From Calycina herbarum (taxonomy: Eukaryota > Ascomycota > Leotiomycetes > Helotiales > Pezizellaceae), in the NCBI GenBank assembly GCA_001414485.1, contig LLEY01000009.1, positions 62,001-126,000 of the forward strand: DNA of 64,000 nt. Reading direction: 5' to 3'. Position numbers and translations under genes: made by a program. Under the pieces are notes generated by a model, which saw only the letters and a program-made list of their open reading frames with translations, was not told the DNA's origin and did not search any database. Position 1 is the stretch's first letter; each line of letters begins with the position of its first letter. Below are positions 23,023 through 35,239 of this stretch, piece by piece.

Positions 23023-24321
23023 TGTACAGGGGTAAAAGATTGTAACATCGCCACTGTGGTGCTGCTTTAAAAGTGGCACCACAGGCAAAATATCAAGAAA
23101 TGAGGTTATTCGGACTATTCTACCACTTTGTATACATTCCATTAGCATCTTTGACATCTTGACATCGCTGGTGCATTGTGTGAACCAAGTCCCTGACTTC
23201 TGCGTCTGTAATAGATTCCCAGGCTTCCAAAACAGCTGCTCTTAGCTTTTTTGAGTTTCTATGGACTTCAGGATGTAATGCTTGCAAAATATCTTTTATC
23301 CTATTCCAAAGAGCCTCAATAGGGTTTAGATCTGGAGAAAATGGGCAATGAAAGATAGGCACAACCCCTCTATCAGCCATATATGCCAGAGTATATGCTG
23401 CATTATGCCCTGGTCCTCCATCTTGCTGAAAGAACAGCCCTGGATGTGGATCTGTAGAGTTGTAAAGGTAATTCCAGATAACTGGGAAGACGTGTTCACA
23501 ATAGGATTCCTTAGTGATTGTTTTCCACGCCTTTTCCCAGAACAATCCTGCACCTTTACCATATTTACCACTCATACACCCCCAAAACATCCATCCTATC
23601 TTCCTCTGCCATTTGTGAGAAACGCAATCAGGATGATTGACTTCTGATAATCCAATTAGCCTTGTACACCACTGCCTCCTATGATACCCTGGCTGCACCC
23701 AGCTCTCATCACTCCAAAGGATCTCATCCCATTGCTCATCAGTCCATTTCAAATGCTCTATAGCCCAGCCAAGCCTCTTAATTCTATTAACTTCAGAAAG
23801 TGGTGCTTTCCGTCTTCTCACTGCTCTTGTGTACCCTTCCTTCTGAAATGCTTTCCGAATAGCTGTGCTTCCACACCATGTCTGCCATTCTAGCCATTGT
23901 GGAAGCTCTGCCCAAGGGATTTCGCGTGTAAAAGAGGATTGAGTGACCCATTTGACAAGGTGCTTGCGGTGAGGTGTGTCAAGGAGGACGTGTCTGCCAG
24001 TAGAGTGTTGAGGAGTAGGTCTATTACTAAGAGCATAATAGACTTGCCGGCGCGTAATTCCTACATTGGAAAGGAGGATATCATCTACAGACCAGCCTGC
24101 GTCATAGTATAAAGTCTGTATACGCAGTCTGTCATCTCTAGAAGCGTTGTGCGGTGTTTTTGGAGTAGGAATATTCATTGATACTGTCAAAATAAGAGTG
24201 GGAAAAGCTGACTCTTTAAAGCAGCCTGAACATCTGACTAGAACAGGTGATTTTGCTGTCAGACTATTGGTTGAGCTACTGTGGCGATATCCCTGCAGTT
24301 ACAATCAATACCCCTTGTACG
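23023..24321 (-). mobile_element. Tc1/mariner transposon, intact, 1299 bp
   Basis: It is flanked by TA on both sides (23021-23022 and 24322-24323). The imperfect terminal inverted repeats are about 24 bp, ending GTACA...GGATTGTAAC-like on the left and the matching GTTACAATC...TTGTAC on the right. It is inserted in the left LTR of Gypsy-B. The right LTR reads across the site with only a few bases of difference, confirming the insertion. No RIP changes are visible. Confidence 0.92.
23120..24178 (-). CDS. Tc1-like DD34E transposase, intact
   Basis: 352 residues from the first ATG (24178) to a stop at 23120-23122. The N-terminus carries helix-turn-helix segments (DRLRIQTLYYDAGWS, VGITRRQVYYAL). 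The catalytic triad is complete: Asp157 (WSDESW), Asp253 (QQDGGPGHN) and Glu288 (DLNPIEALW). The last two have 34 residues between them, the DD34E spacing of Tc1 elements. The GPGHNA and SPDLNPIE motifs are canonical. The protein cuts and pastes its own element at TA sites. There is no frameshift or premature stop, and codon use is unlike the surrounding RIP-altered DNA. The element therefore arrived recently relative to its hosts and may still be active. Confidence 0.93.
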   Translation of the reverse strand: MNIPTPKTPHNASRDDRLRIQTLYYDAGWSVDDILLSNVGITRRQVYYALSNRPTPQHSTGRHVLLDTPHRKHLVKWVTQSSFTREIPWAELPQWLEWQTWCGSTAIRKAFQKEGYTRAVRRRKAPLSEVNRIKRLGWAIEHLKWTDEQWDEILWSDESWVQPGYHRRQWCTRLIGLSEVNHPDCVSHKWQRKIGWMFWGCMSGKYGKGAGLFWEKAWKTITKESYCEHVFPVIWNYLYNSTDPHPGLFFQQDGGPGHNAAYTLAYMADRGVVPIFHCPFSPDLNPIEALWNRIKDILQALHPEVHRNSKKLRAAVLEAWESITDAEVRDLVHTMHQRCQDVKDANGMYTKW

Positions 24322-24740
24322 TAGTAAGCGTTGCGGCTCTGACGGTCACGTGTAGGACCGAGAATCACGTGTTACGGACCAGCGCTGTAACATTACCCCC
24401 CCTTTTGGAAAAAGCTTGTCTGCAAGCTTTGTGTTGTGACTGAATCGTCTGTTAGATGATCGTAATCGTCTATTCCGTCTTCCCACGCTCGTATCCAGCT
24501 TTATAAAGCCCTTAGCGGACCAGCGCGGGCTAGATTAGCGAGGTGAAAATCGTGTAATTTATGTAGATAATACTTAAAATTCGAGGCTAGATACTACTAT
24601 AGATCAGGGTCATAGCCTAACTATTAAACCCTATATTAGAGCTTTCTACAAACTGCCTTTATAGCTAAGACTTCTTCCACTTCCTACTCTTCCTAATCTG
24701 TAACCTATATTAGCGGGGGTGGTTCGTTTACCTATCTAGG

Positions 24741-25203
24741 TGTCACGAATCACGTGCCAGCACGTGACAAAGTGAAGTCCAGGCGACGCTCTGACAGGAC
24801 GAGCACTATTACAACCCTGGAAGGAGGAAAGGATTGAGTATAATAGGACATATAATCCTGAGGATCTTATTACAGTTATATCACGTGACTCGGTTAGGAG
24901 CAGTTAGGTGATAGAGTCTAGTTTTAAGGAGCTCTAGAAATAGAGTTAGACTCTATCTTCGGGACTCCTGCTAAGTAGGACTCTAAATATAAATGAAAGT
25001 TTTATATAAGACTAGCACGTCTGTTATTAGATAGGAGCTTCGTACTTAACTTTAGTTATTAATCTTATTATCTTATTTAATATCTTTAATATAAGTAATA
25101 AGTTTATTTCTAAGTAAATAACCCGGTATATCTATACTTCTTATCTATATACTAACCTTTAAGACTTAGTTATCTTTGTTTAGTTCGTTTAAGTTTCGTT
25201 ATA
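24741..25203 (+). repeat. 5' LTR of A1
   Basis: 463 bp, beginning TGTCACGAATCACGTGCC. It is the less altered of the pair; the 3' copy shows additional C-to-T and G-to-A changes. It holds two CACGTG sites near its start and one in the middle. Confidence 0.9.
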
Positions 25204-25234
25204 CTTTAAGTACTTACTTAGAAGTTTAGTCGCT

Positions 25235-28200
25235 ATAGCCCTAGCAACTCCTACTGTAGTAGCTAGCTTAAATACTAGTTGAGTCAACGTTGTAGGAACA
25301 TCTAGAAGTGCTATTAGAAGAACACCTGCTAGTACGTAATTAACTAGGAACGACGATAATATTAGTATACTAGACGTACCCGAGCCTTATAAGGTCGAAG
25401 TACTTAAGTCTATTAAAGTTAAGATACTAGATACGTATTAAGAGAAGCGAAAGAAACTTGACTTGTTTCTTCTTTAAATAGACATCTACTTTAACTTTAA
25501 CTTTAATAAGTTTAAAAGTAATTATAGTTTATAAACTATCTTTACTATCTCCTATCTTAGAGGATTAGTATTAGAATAGGCCTAGCTATACTTAGAGGAC
25601 TTCTTTAAGAATAAGAATAAAGATAGAAAGATAGAATTAACTAAGATTATATTTAAATCTTAAAAGAGATTTAAGATAACTATTAAGAAAGTTTTTAAAG
25701 ACTTTAATATAATCTAAATAGCTATATATAAGCTTTTAGAATTATACTAAACTAGATTAGTAATAGATTACGCTAATGAATTTTAATATTATAAGACAAA
25801 GTTAGAATAGAATACTATTACTCTTATAGAACTCTTTTATAGAGGATTAAAGATATATATTTATAAGGAAATAGCTAAATAGAATATATAATTTCTAACT
25901 ATTATAGGTATAATTAAGGAAGTTATCTAGCTAGATAACCGCTTATATAAATTTAGAAAGAGTAACCCTAGATATAGAGAAAAGAGTAAAAGGTTAGAGA
26001 AGTAGAAGTACTCTTATACTAATAAACATAGTAAGGAGGCAAATACTATATAGAAGAAAACCTTTCTAAAGAAAGAAGGACTTTCCTAAGAAGAGCGAAA
26101 TCGTTGACGTAAGTAGAACTTATATTATAATTATAGTCTACTAGGTTATAGAGTAAATAAGTATAGTAAGAAGAAAGACTCTAAGAGAAAGAAATAAATT
26201 AATACTACTATTTAATAATAGATAGCCTTAATTGATTATATTAAACTTATAGATAAGAAGCTTAAAGTATAAGAATATAGAACCTAGATTAATAATAATA
26301 AAAGAATTAATAGTATATAAGATACTAATAATAATAGGGATCTACTTCTTAAAGAATATTATAATATATAATTAGTAATAGAATCTAAGTAACCTTTTTA
26401 AGTAGAATATAAATTACTACTATCGACTAGTTCTTTAGAGACATCAGACTTATCTTCTAGTTTAGAAGAAGAGATAAAAAATAAAGACCTCGAAGTTAGA
26501 GAAACTTAGGCTTTCCTTAGAACTTTTAAATAAGGAAATTAATAAGTATATATCAATAACTAGAAACTAGACTTTTAGAGTCCTTATATAATATAAAGAG
26601 TTAATCTAACTATTTTAATAATATATATAGTTATAAGTAATAACCTTAAAATAATAACTCTAGTTAATCTAATTACTAGGTAAGAAACTACTAAGAAAAA
26701 AGAACCTATATATAACTAACTACAAGCTAAGAGACCTACTTATCCTAAGGTTAGAGATATATAAAAGGTATACGATATCTTAAAAGAAACTAGTATATAG
26801 ACATAGTAAGTCTTAATAGGATTTAAGAGGCGAATTAAAACCCTATTTTATAGAATAGTACTTAAAGACGTTATATTAGAGGAATTTAAATAATATATTA
26901 TAGTTATATTAATTAGAAATAATAGGTTAGTATTTAGAAAATATAACTTATAATAATTATTTAGTATACTATTCTAGAAGTAAAGAGAGCTCGATATAAC
27001 TAGATAGGCTAAAACAGAATCAGAAGAATTATACTATCTAGTAAAAGAAGAACTATAGTTTATAGAAACAGTTTAGAAAACAATAGTATATTAGATATAA
27101 TATAAACTAAGTCTAACTTTAGACTAGTTATTATAGAAGCGGTTTAAAGGAATATTACTAGAATCTACTAGAATAGTAGAATATTATTAGATATATAAAG
27201 TAGTATTATTAGATAAAGAAGGAGTAGTATTCTTTCCTTAGTCCTAGATTCGAGTAGTTAAGGAAAAGAATTTAAAAGACTATATATTTAAGGTTTATTA
27301 TATAAAACTAGAGATAAGTATACTAGAGGCTACTTTAGATTATCTATATATAAGAGAACTATAGTCTATAGAAGCTATTTTAGAAACTAGTTATAAATAG
27401 ATCTAATATAATTATAAACGAATACTAAAGTAATTTATAAAAGGAATTCCTAAAACTATAAGAATTATAGAATATAGATTAGTATATAAGGTAGTATACG
27501 CTAATAAGGAAAGAGTAAGATTCTTTCTATAGTATAAGAATAAGGAAAGAAAAAATTATAATTAAGAAAATCGATCTTTTAAAGTCTAATACGTTAAAGT
27601 AAAGTTAAATACTACTTTAAGAGAAAGATAGTTAATAGTAACTATAGAAATATAAGAGAAGAAGTTATAAATTATAATAGACTTAGGAGTAATAGACAAC
27701 TTTATCTCTCTAATAGCTTGAGAGAAGCTGAACGTTCTAATTAAAGAGATAAGACTATATTAATTAAGAGTAGTTAATAGAATAGATATTATATATTAAA
27801 ATAAGATTATTAATTAGTAAACTATTCTAATAAAAGTTAATATTAAAAGATATTATTTAAATATATAATTTAATATTATTAAAATAAGAAGTAAGGAAGT
27901 AATACTTAGTATATTATAGATTTAAAAACATAATCTAGAAATCGACTAGAAGGCTAGAATAATAACCTTTAGTTAATATAAATATATAGGTTTATATTTA
28001 TAACTTTAAGGCTAGAACGAGGTTAGCGCTACCTTTTCTAAAGTACTAGAACACCTTGTCTAGGGTTCTCTATAGGTTAGTAAGAAAGCTAATAACGAAA
28101 TATCTATATAGTATAAAGAATTTAAGGCTTTGTTTAAAAACCTAGAAGACTTATAAGTCTTATTAAAACATTGCTTATAAGATTATAAGATTAAATTAAA

Positions 28201-30955
28201 AGAGGGTTATTACCTTTTAAAGTAGAAGCTTTAGTTATATAACTAGAAAAGCCTATAAAGAATAGAAAGTTATATAAAAGAAGGTATTAAAAAGGGATAT
28301 ATTAGAAGATCTAAGTTACTAATTACCTTAAATATACTTATTATTAAGAAAAAAGATAACCTAGATAGAAGAGTATATATTAATTACTAAGAAGTAAATT
28401 ACGCTATAGTTAAGAACGCTTATCTACTACTACCTAGCTAATACTTAAAGGATAAGTTAGACAAGGTAGTACGATTTACGAAACTAGATTAATAAAACGC
28501 TTATAAACTTATATAAATAAAAGTTAGAGACGAATAGAAGATAGTATTCGCCTTACTATTAAGCCTTTATAAATATATAGTTATACTATTTAGACTTTAT
28601 AACGTACTAGCTATATATTAGAGATAAAATAATAATATTTTAAGAGATCTTCTAAGAGTAATAGTAATCTATTACTTAGATAATATCTTAATCTTCTTAG
28701 AAAAAGAAGACGAATATAAAGGATATATTAGAGAAGTTTTATAATAACTTATAAAAGTAAACTCTTAGTTAAAACTCTTAAAATACGAGTTTGAAGTAAC
28801 TTAGATACTTTTCCTAGAATAGGTATTTAGCTTAGAGAAAATAGAAATAGATTTAGTAAAGATCTAGGACATCTTAAACTAGAAATTACTAGAGAATATA
28901 AAAGATATATAGTCTTTTCTTAGATTTATAAACTTTTGCTGTCTGTTTATATAAGACTATATAAAGATTACTAAACTAATGTTAGTACTAGTTAAAAAAG
29001 CTATTAAGTTTATATAGAATAAATAAGTAGAGGATACTTTTTAGAAAATTAAAGTAAAGTTTATAGAAAAACCTATTTTATACGATTTCGACGTAGATAA
29101 ACCTAGTACGATTAAAATAGACGCTTTAGATATAGTAGTAGGTACGATTTACTTATAACTAAATAATAAGAGAAAACTTATATCTATTATATATTATTCT
29201 AAAATATTTAACCTAGTATAATAAAACTATAGTATCTTTAACAAGGAACTGCTTACTATAATATTAGCTTTAGAATACTAGAGAATTTATTTATAGTTAG
29301 TAAAACACCTAGTTATAGTTTTATTTAACTACGAAAACCTTAAGACATTTATAATAACTAAGGAACTTACGATAAGACAATTAGCTAGATAGTTAGAGAT
29401 ATTAGAAGGATTTAATATTATTATTTAATATATAAAGAGAACGTTAAATACTTAAGCTAATACTCTTAGCTAGAAACCTAGATATAAGAGAAATAAAGAG
29501 TATAAGAAGATAGTAATCTTAAAAACTCTTAAGAATAGAGACTTAGTACCTACTATATATAAGATAGTAGTAATAAACGATATCTAGATAAATAAAATTT
29601 AGAATATATATAAAGGTTATAACTAGTATATAAAAGGAAAGCTATAGGTTCCTAGTTTATATACTAAGGAGTTTATATAAGAATACTATACTACGTCTGT
29701 TTATAGTTACTAAGGAATTCGTAGAACCCTTTAAAGGATAAGATAATATTACTATATTAATCGATTATCTATAATAGTTAAGAAAGTGTTAGTAGAATAT
29801 AATACCTATACTAGGAATAAGGCTTCTTACTATACCTTTTATAAACAGATAAATACTACTCTAATACTATAAATACCTTAGAAATTAATATCTATAGATT
29901 TTATTATTAAGTTACTAAAATCTAAAGATCTAATAATAGGAGTTAAATATAATTCTATCCTAGTTATTATAGAAAGGCTTATAAAATATATAATTCTAGT
30001 ACTATATATAGAATCAAGTATAGCTAAGGAATTAGTATTTATATTCTTAAAAGAAGTAGTCTTAAGATATAGACTACTAGAAGAGATAATCTTAGATAGA
30101 GATAAGCTCTTTACCTTAAAATTTTAGATCGCTCTTATAAAACGATTAAGTACGAAAAGAAAGCTTTTTATAGCTTTTTACTCTTAAATAAATAGAGGAA
30201 ATAAATAGATAAATTAAGTAGTTAAAATATACTTTTGTTATTATATAAACTACTAGTAAGATAACTAGGTAGAACTACTGCCCTTAGTATAGTTTACCTA
30301 TAACAGTTTAGTAACAGAAATAACACTTATTATACTATTCTACGCTAACTTTAGGTATAAATTATTAGTATATTAAGAACTACTATCTACGACTATTAAT
30401 AACTAGCTTACTTATATTTATATCTTAGAAATTAAGAATTTATATAAGGAACTTATAAAAGACCTATAATTTATAATAGAAAGAAATATATACTACTATA
30501 ATAAATAACGTAGTTAGGAGCTAACGCTAAAAGAGAGAGATAAAGTCTACTTAGTATAAAAAAACATTAATATAAAAAGACTAAGTAATAAACTAGATTA
30601 TAAAAAACTTAGACTATTTAAAATTAAACGAGTTAAGAGACCTTTAAATTATAAATTAGCACTACTAAGGATAATAAACATCTACCTAGTATTTTATATA
30701 TTCTTACTTAAACCAGCACTACTAGGAGCACTACTAGCCCTATTTATAGAAATTTAACTAGTTAATCTAAATACTAAATATAAAGTTAAACGAATTCTTA
30801 ACTATAAGATTATTAGAGGTAAGATTAAGTATTTAATTAAATAGTTAGACTACTTATATTTAGAGAATATATAAGAACTAAAAAGTAACCTTAATTATTA
30901 CTTAAGAGAACTTTAGAAGTTCTACTAACAAAACCTAGAGCTGCCTAGAACTTAG
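25235..30955 (+). pseudogene. A1 gag-pol with chromodomain, RIP-damaged
   Basis: Plus-strand reading shows gag text from about 25235 and a zinc-knuckle region near 26098-26165 (YYNYSLLGYRVNK, Cys partly changed to Tyr). The reverse-transcriptase box VIYYLDNILIF lies at 28664-28696. An RNase H block (IKIDALDIVVG) lies near 29107-29140. Integrase follows, then a C-terminal chromodomain (KYLIK.LDYL...LNYYLREL) at 30830-30950. Stops are TAA/TAG where Gln is expected. The chromodomain places family A among chromoviruses, whose integrase can target heterochromatin (family knowledge). Confidence 0.82.
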
Positions 30956-31442
30956 AACTAGGGTTAGACAGAGACATATCGTTAGAAAGTACCTGCTTAA
31001 TAAAAGAAGCTATCTCGAAGGCGGGAAACTAGGAAGAAGAGGACTCGGGAGGAGGACTCGAAGAAGGAGGATTCAGAGGAGTAATTAAGAATCGTTTATA
31101 TATAAAGCTAAAGAAAAACCGATATACAGGTTTTCGAGGCCTAGGGATAGGAATAATAAGATAGCTAGGGCTATTATAGGACCTTTTCGACTAAATACAC
31201 TTAAAATAGCGAGAGGATTTAAAAAGCTCTAGGAAGCATCGACAGGACTGTTTATAATAGAAAGAATAAGTCTTAGCTAGACGTTATATAGATTCGATTC
31301 GTATAGTAAGAGCTAAACGCTCTTTTCGTTTAGTATATAAAGAGGATATATTTATATATAAAGAAAGGTTAACGCCTTACTAATAGATATATTTTAGGTT
31401 TAAATTCTAGTATAGGGACACGCTAGGCTAAGAAGAGGATAG

Positions 31443-31905
31443 TATCACGAATCACGTACTAGCACGTGATAAAGTAAAGTCTAGGCGACGCTCTAATAGA
31501 ACGAGTACTATTATAACCCTAGAAGGAGGAAAGGATTAAGTATAATAGGATATGTAATCCTAAGGATCTTATTATAGTTATATTATATAACTCGGTTAGG
31601 AGTAGTTAGGTAATAGAGTCTAGTTTTAAGAAGCCTTAGAAATAGAGTCGGACTCTATCTTCGGAACTCCTACTAAGCAGGACTTTAAATATAAACGAAA
31701 GTTCTATATAAGACTAGCACGTCTGCTATTAGATAGAAGCTTCGTACTTAACTTTAGTTATTAATCTTATTATCTTATTTAACATCTTTGATATAAGTAA
31801 CGAGTTTATTTCTAAGTAAACAACCTAGTGTATCTATACTTCTTACCTGTATACTAACCTTCGAGACTTAGTTATCTTTGTTTAGTTCGTTTAAGTTTCG
31901 TTATA
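31443..31905 (+). repeat. 3' LTR of A1
   Basis: 463 bp, the same length as the 5' LTR. Its first CACGTG has become CACGTACT, and the middle TCACGTGA has become TATATAAC, both by RIP-type changes. Confidence 0.9.
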
Positions 31906-31910
31906 CTAGG

Positions 31911-34106
31911 TAACAGATCTATAGCAGCCTTACAGAGCAGTGATAGGTAGAATACAAGGTGTATACAGAAGTAGTCTAGCAGTTCGAGCTGGAAAGAGTG
32001 TCCTTCGTAGGCTGTAATCTAGAATAGACCCTCGTTTTGTCTATCTAGCTTATAGCTTAGCTAGTCTGTCTTCTAATTATAAGTCGATACCTAAACAAAG
32101 TCGTCTATGTCAAAGTCTACTGCTCTTCGAATCCGGTTCGCGGACCTTATATAGCAGTCTTATACTTTACTAACTAATTCCTTTACTATAGTCTAAGTAT
32201 TATACATTCTCCGTATAAGTGCCTTTATATTAGTTCGGTTAAGCTATTCGTAGACTGTTATAGATTTATCTAGACAGTTCTAATTAAAGGACGTAGTAGC
32301 TACGTATCTATTAATTACTTTAAAAGGCGAGAACCTACCTAGACTCTTATATAGAAGCGTAAGCTAAGCGTAGTCTAGAATAGAGATAAGTTCGCTCTAG
32401 TTATCCTAATAGTAACTAATAAAAGGCTATAAGTGTTGATTAATCTATTAGTTTATAATTTCAGTTTATCTATTAGTTTATAAGTAGAAAGTAATAGATA
32501 GCTTAAGCTTTATACTAAGGATTCTATAGAATTTAAACTAGAAAGAAGAAATAAACTATAGTCTATAGTCTAAAATAATACTTTATAGATAGCTATAGGT
32601 TTAATAGATCTATATAACGTATATTTAAGCTATATCTTAGGCTATAACTGTCTTTAGATAAAGGATCGAGACTGATTACTTAGTTAAGCGATCTATAACT
32701 ACTTATAAGATATTGTAACCTTATTTATTAATAGGGAAAGACTTATAATCTATAGTAATATACTGCTAGAGACGTTCTAGAACTAGTAACAGGTGTAAAA
32801 ACCTAGGTTTACAGTTGTAAGAAACTGTAGTACGTCGATAGTCTCCGTAGTTACTAATATAGGTTTCTACGAACATCTGTAAACCTTTCTACTAGTATCT
32901 ACAGACGAGGATAGCTACCGTCTTTGTCTGTCCAGGGTAAGCCGTAGATACTTATACGTAAGTCTCACAGATTAGGTTCGTTTATAAGGTGCCTTAATTA
33001 AGAACTATAAGTCTCTTTTACTAAAGAAGTAAGCTGTTCTCTATTATCTAGTTTTAGTACCTATAGGTAGCTTTTATTCAGTCGTCTTCTAAGTCTAAAG
33101 AGTTATAGTTAGTAGTAAGTAACTAGTCGACAAGGTTAAGCAAGGGTTCTAAGGTAACTAGGGCTAATGTTATAAGAGGTTCTAATTAAGTAGTAATATA
33201 TAGATCTAACTAATCAGACGTAAGTAAGGTTTATTATCTTATAAACGCTTTTAGGTTATTCTGTAGATTAACGTCTTAGTCTCGGCGTATTAGTATATCC
33301 GTTTTCTTATTCTACTTACTAGATTAAAATATAATTATAAAATAGAACTCTAATAAAAACTCTACCTATCTTACTTACCGCTAGTTTAAGGTTTTAGAGG
33401 TTATAAAGTACTTTAAAGCTTTGTAATCGGTAAAGATCTTAATCTAGGAGCTAGTCTAAGTAAGATCCGCTTACTATTATCTAAAAGAGTATATAATAGC
33501 TAATATCTCTTTATCGTAGATTTAGTAGTTTAGCTTAGTAGAGTTTATCGTTTTTAAGAAGTAGCCTATAGGTCTCTATAGTTCGGTTTTAGAAATACGT
33601 TATAATATTATAGCTATAACTACTCCGTTAGAAGCGTTAGTCTTAACTATAGTCTCTAAATCGACTGTAAAGTAGTATAAGAGAGAGGTAGTAACTAAGG
33701 CTTCTTTTAATATATTAAAAGCCTTCTTATATTCTAAGTTAAACTTAAACAACACTTCCTTACCTATAAGATAGTTTAGTAGACAAGTAATCCGTCTATA
33801 ATCCCGAATAAAACGTTAGTAGAAGTTATAAAAACCTAGGAAGAACTAGATACTCTTAATAGTACTAGGATATTTCTAGGAAATGATTACTAAGATCTTC
33901 TCTAGGTTAACTTCGATTCTATCTATAAAGATAATAAAACCAAGGTACTTTATATAAGTAACGTAGAACTCTATCTTCTTAATATCTACTTATAGTCTAG
34001 CTTTATAAAGCTATTCTAAGACCTTATAGATATATTCAACGTATTTAAGCTTATTATCAGAGTATATAAGAATGTTATTAAGATAAGCTATATAAAAGTT
34101 ATTAAG
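31911..34106 (-). pseudogene. Gypsy-B pol: RT C-terminal part, RNase H and integrase, RIP-damaged
   Basis: On the minus strand the reverse-transcriptase box reads YLNNILIYSDN near 34034-34080. GFYNFYRRFIR-like sequence follows near 33800-33830, and RNase H and integrase sequence extends leftward. The PR-RT-RH-IN order defines Ty3/Gypsy. Stops are TAA/TAG at Gln-like positions. A1 was inserted at its left end (CTAGG, 31906-31910). Confidence 0.75.
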
Positions 34107-34111
34107 ATATT

Positions 34112-34574
34112 TGTAACGAAACTTAAACGAACTAAACAAAGATAACTAAGTCTCGAAGGTTAGTATATAGGTAAGAAGTATAGATACGCCGGGTTATTTA
34201 CTTAGAAGTGAACTCGTTACTTATATTAAAGATATTAAATAAGATAATAAGATTAATAACTAAAGTTAAGCACGAAGCTCCTATCTAATAGCAGACGTGC
34301 TAGTCCTATATAGAACCTTCGTTCCTAAGTACGTTGCTTATATCGCTCGCGTCGCTCGCGTCGCTCGCGATTAAGGCGATTAGAGCGATGTAGGCGATCA
34401 CGTTATATAACCCTATATAACTTCTAATATTACTATAATAGTAAGATCCTAAAATCCCTAATGTCTTCTATATTACTGATTTCCTCTTATATTACTTTCC
34501 TTTCCGAGATATTATACCTTATCCTATTAGAACGCTGTCTAGACTACTTACTACGTATACCGTGATTCGTAACA
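34112..34574 (-). repeat. 3' LTR of A2
   Basis: 463 bp, ending GATTCGTAACA on the plus strand. It holds a tandem TCGCTCGCG array and GCGAT words at 34325-34402, a middle module that A1 lacks. Confidence 0.9.
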
Positions 34575-34747
34575 CTATCCCCTTCTTAGACTAGCGTGTC
34601 CCTACGCTTAAGTATAGCCTAAGAAATATCGTAAAGAGACTAGCAGCCTCCCTAGTTCCTATTATATCGTTAACACCTCTCTTAAAAGATAAGCTTAAAT
34701 AATATAGAACTCTTAACGCTCTTTGAATCGAACGTTTAAGACGTGAA

Positions 34748-35227
34748 ATGATTCCTTATACTTGTTATATAAATACGAAAACTAGCTGTCGATGTATTAG
34801 CGTTCCTAGTAGTTCTAAGTATTCTAAGTATACTAGGAAGAGCAAATCCTATGATATTAAGTCGTAAAATCGAATACCCTTACTTTTCGAGTAGGAATCT
34901 ATTAATACTTAGAAGCGGAGGTTATAGGAGGAGGAAGAGATAGCTTGTAAGATTTAGGAAGAAGCTATATAGAAGATCCTTCGCCTGCGAAAACAATAAC
35001 GCTTCCTTATAGAGCGGGAGTAAGAGATACTCTGTCGTAGTCTTACTAACCTATAAGAACTTGATAAGGCTGACGAGAAAGAAAGAGAAGAGAAGGAGAA
35101 AGAAGAGAGGGAATTAGAGGTCGCCTAGCTAGCGGCCCCTTCCTCTCTCAACGACCCCGCTTTTGTTACTAAGCCGACCCTTGATTTAGCTTTCCTCGAG
35201 GCTTTCTCTTCTAACTACGAAATGTAG
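34748..35227 (+). pseudogene. antisense accessory ORF of A2: Cys-motif plus coiled coil, broken only by Gln-type stops
   Basis: On the plus strand, opposite to A2 pol, a frame runs from ATG 34748 to TAG 35225-35227 (160 codons). It is interrupted about ten times by TAA/TAG, each at a place where Gln fits. The N-terminus has SCRCISVPSSSKYSKY, which reads as a Cys-rich motif with Cys-to-Tyr (G-to-A) changes. The rest is a charged coiled coil: KILRLRKQ, RFLIERE, ELDKADEKEREEKEKEE. The region keeps more G and C than the rest of A2. Antisense ORFs downstream of pol are known in some fungal Gypsy elements (from memory, including Botrytis); function is not known to me. Confidence 0.7.
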
Positions 35228-35239
35228 GTAACTCTAGGT

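Larger units (their letters stand above)
22853..24392 (-). repeat. 3' LTR of Gypsy-B, interrupted by Tc1
   Basis: It starts TGTTACGATCC and ends GCGCTGTAACA. Without the Tc1 element and one TA it is about 239 bp. It is largely free of RIP changes, whereas the matching right LTR is strongly altered. It carries GGTCACGTGT and GAATCACGTG near the end. Confidence 0.85.
24741..31905 (+). mobile_element. Ty3/Gypsy chromovirus A1, 7165 bp, RIP-degraded
   Basis: LTRs of 463 bp lie at 24741-25203 and 31443-31905. A perfect 5-bp TSD CTAGG flanks it (24736-24740 and 31906-31910). A purine tract GAAGAGGATAG precedes the 3' LTR. It is inserted in the internal 3' region of Gypsy-B. The LTRs begin TGTCACGAATC and end with GTTATA (ancestrally GTTACA). 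Confidence 0.93.
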
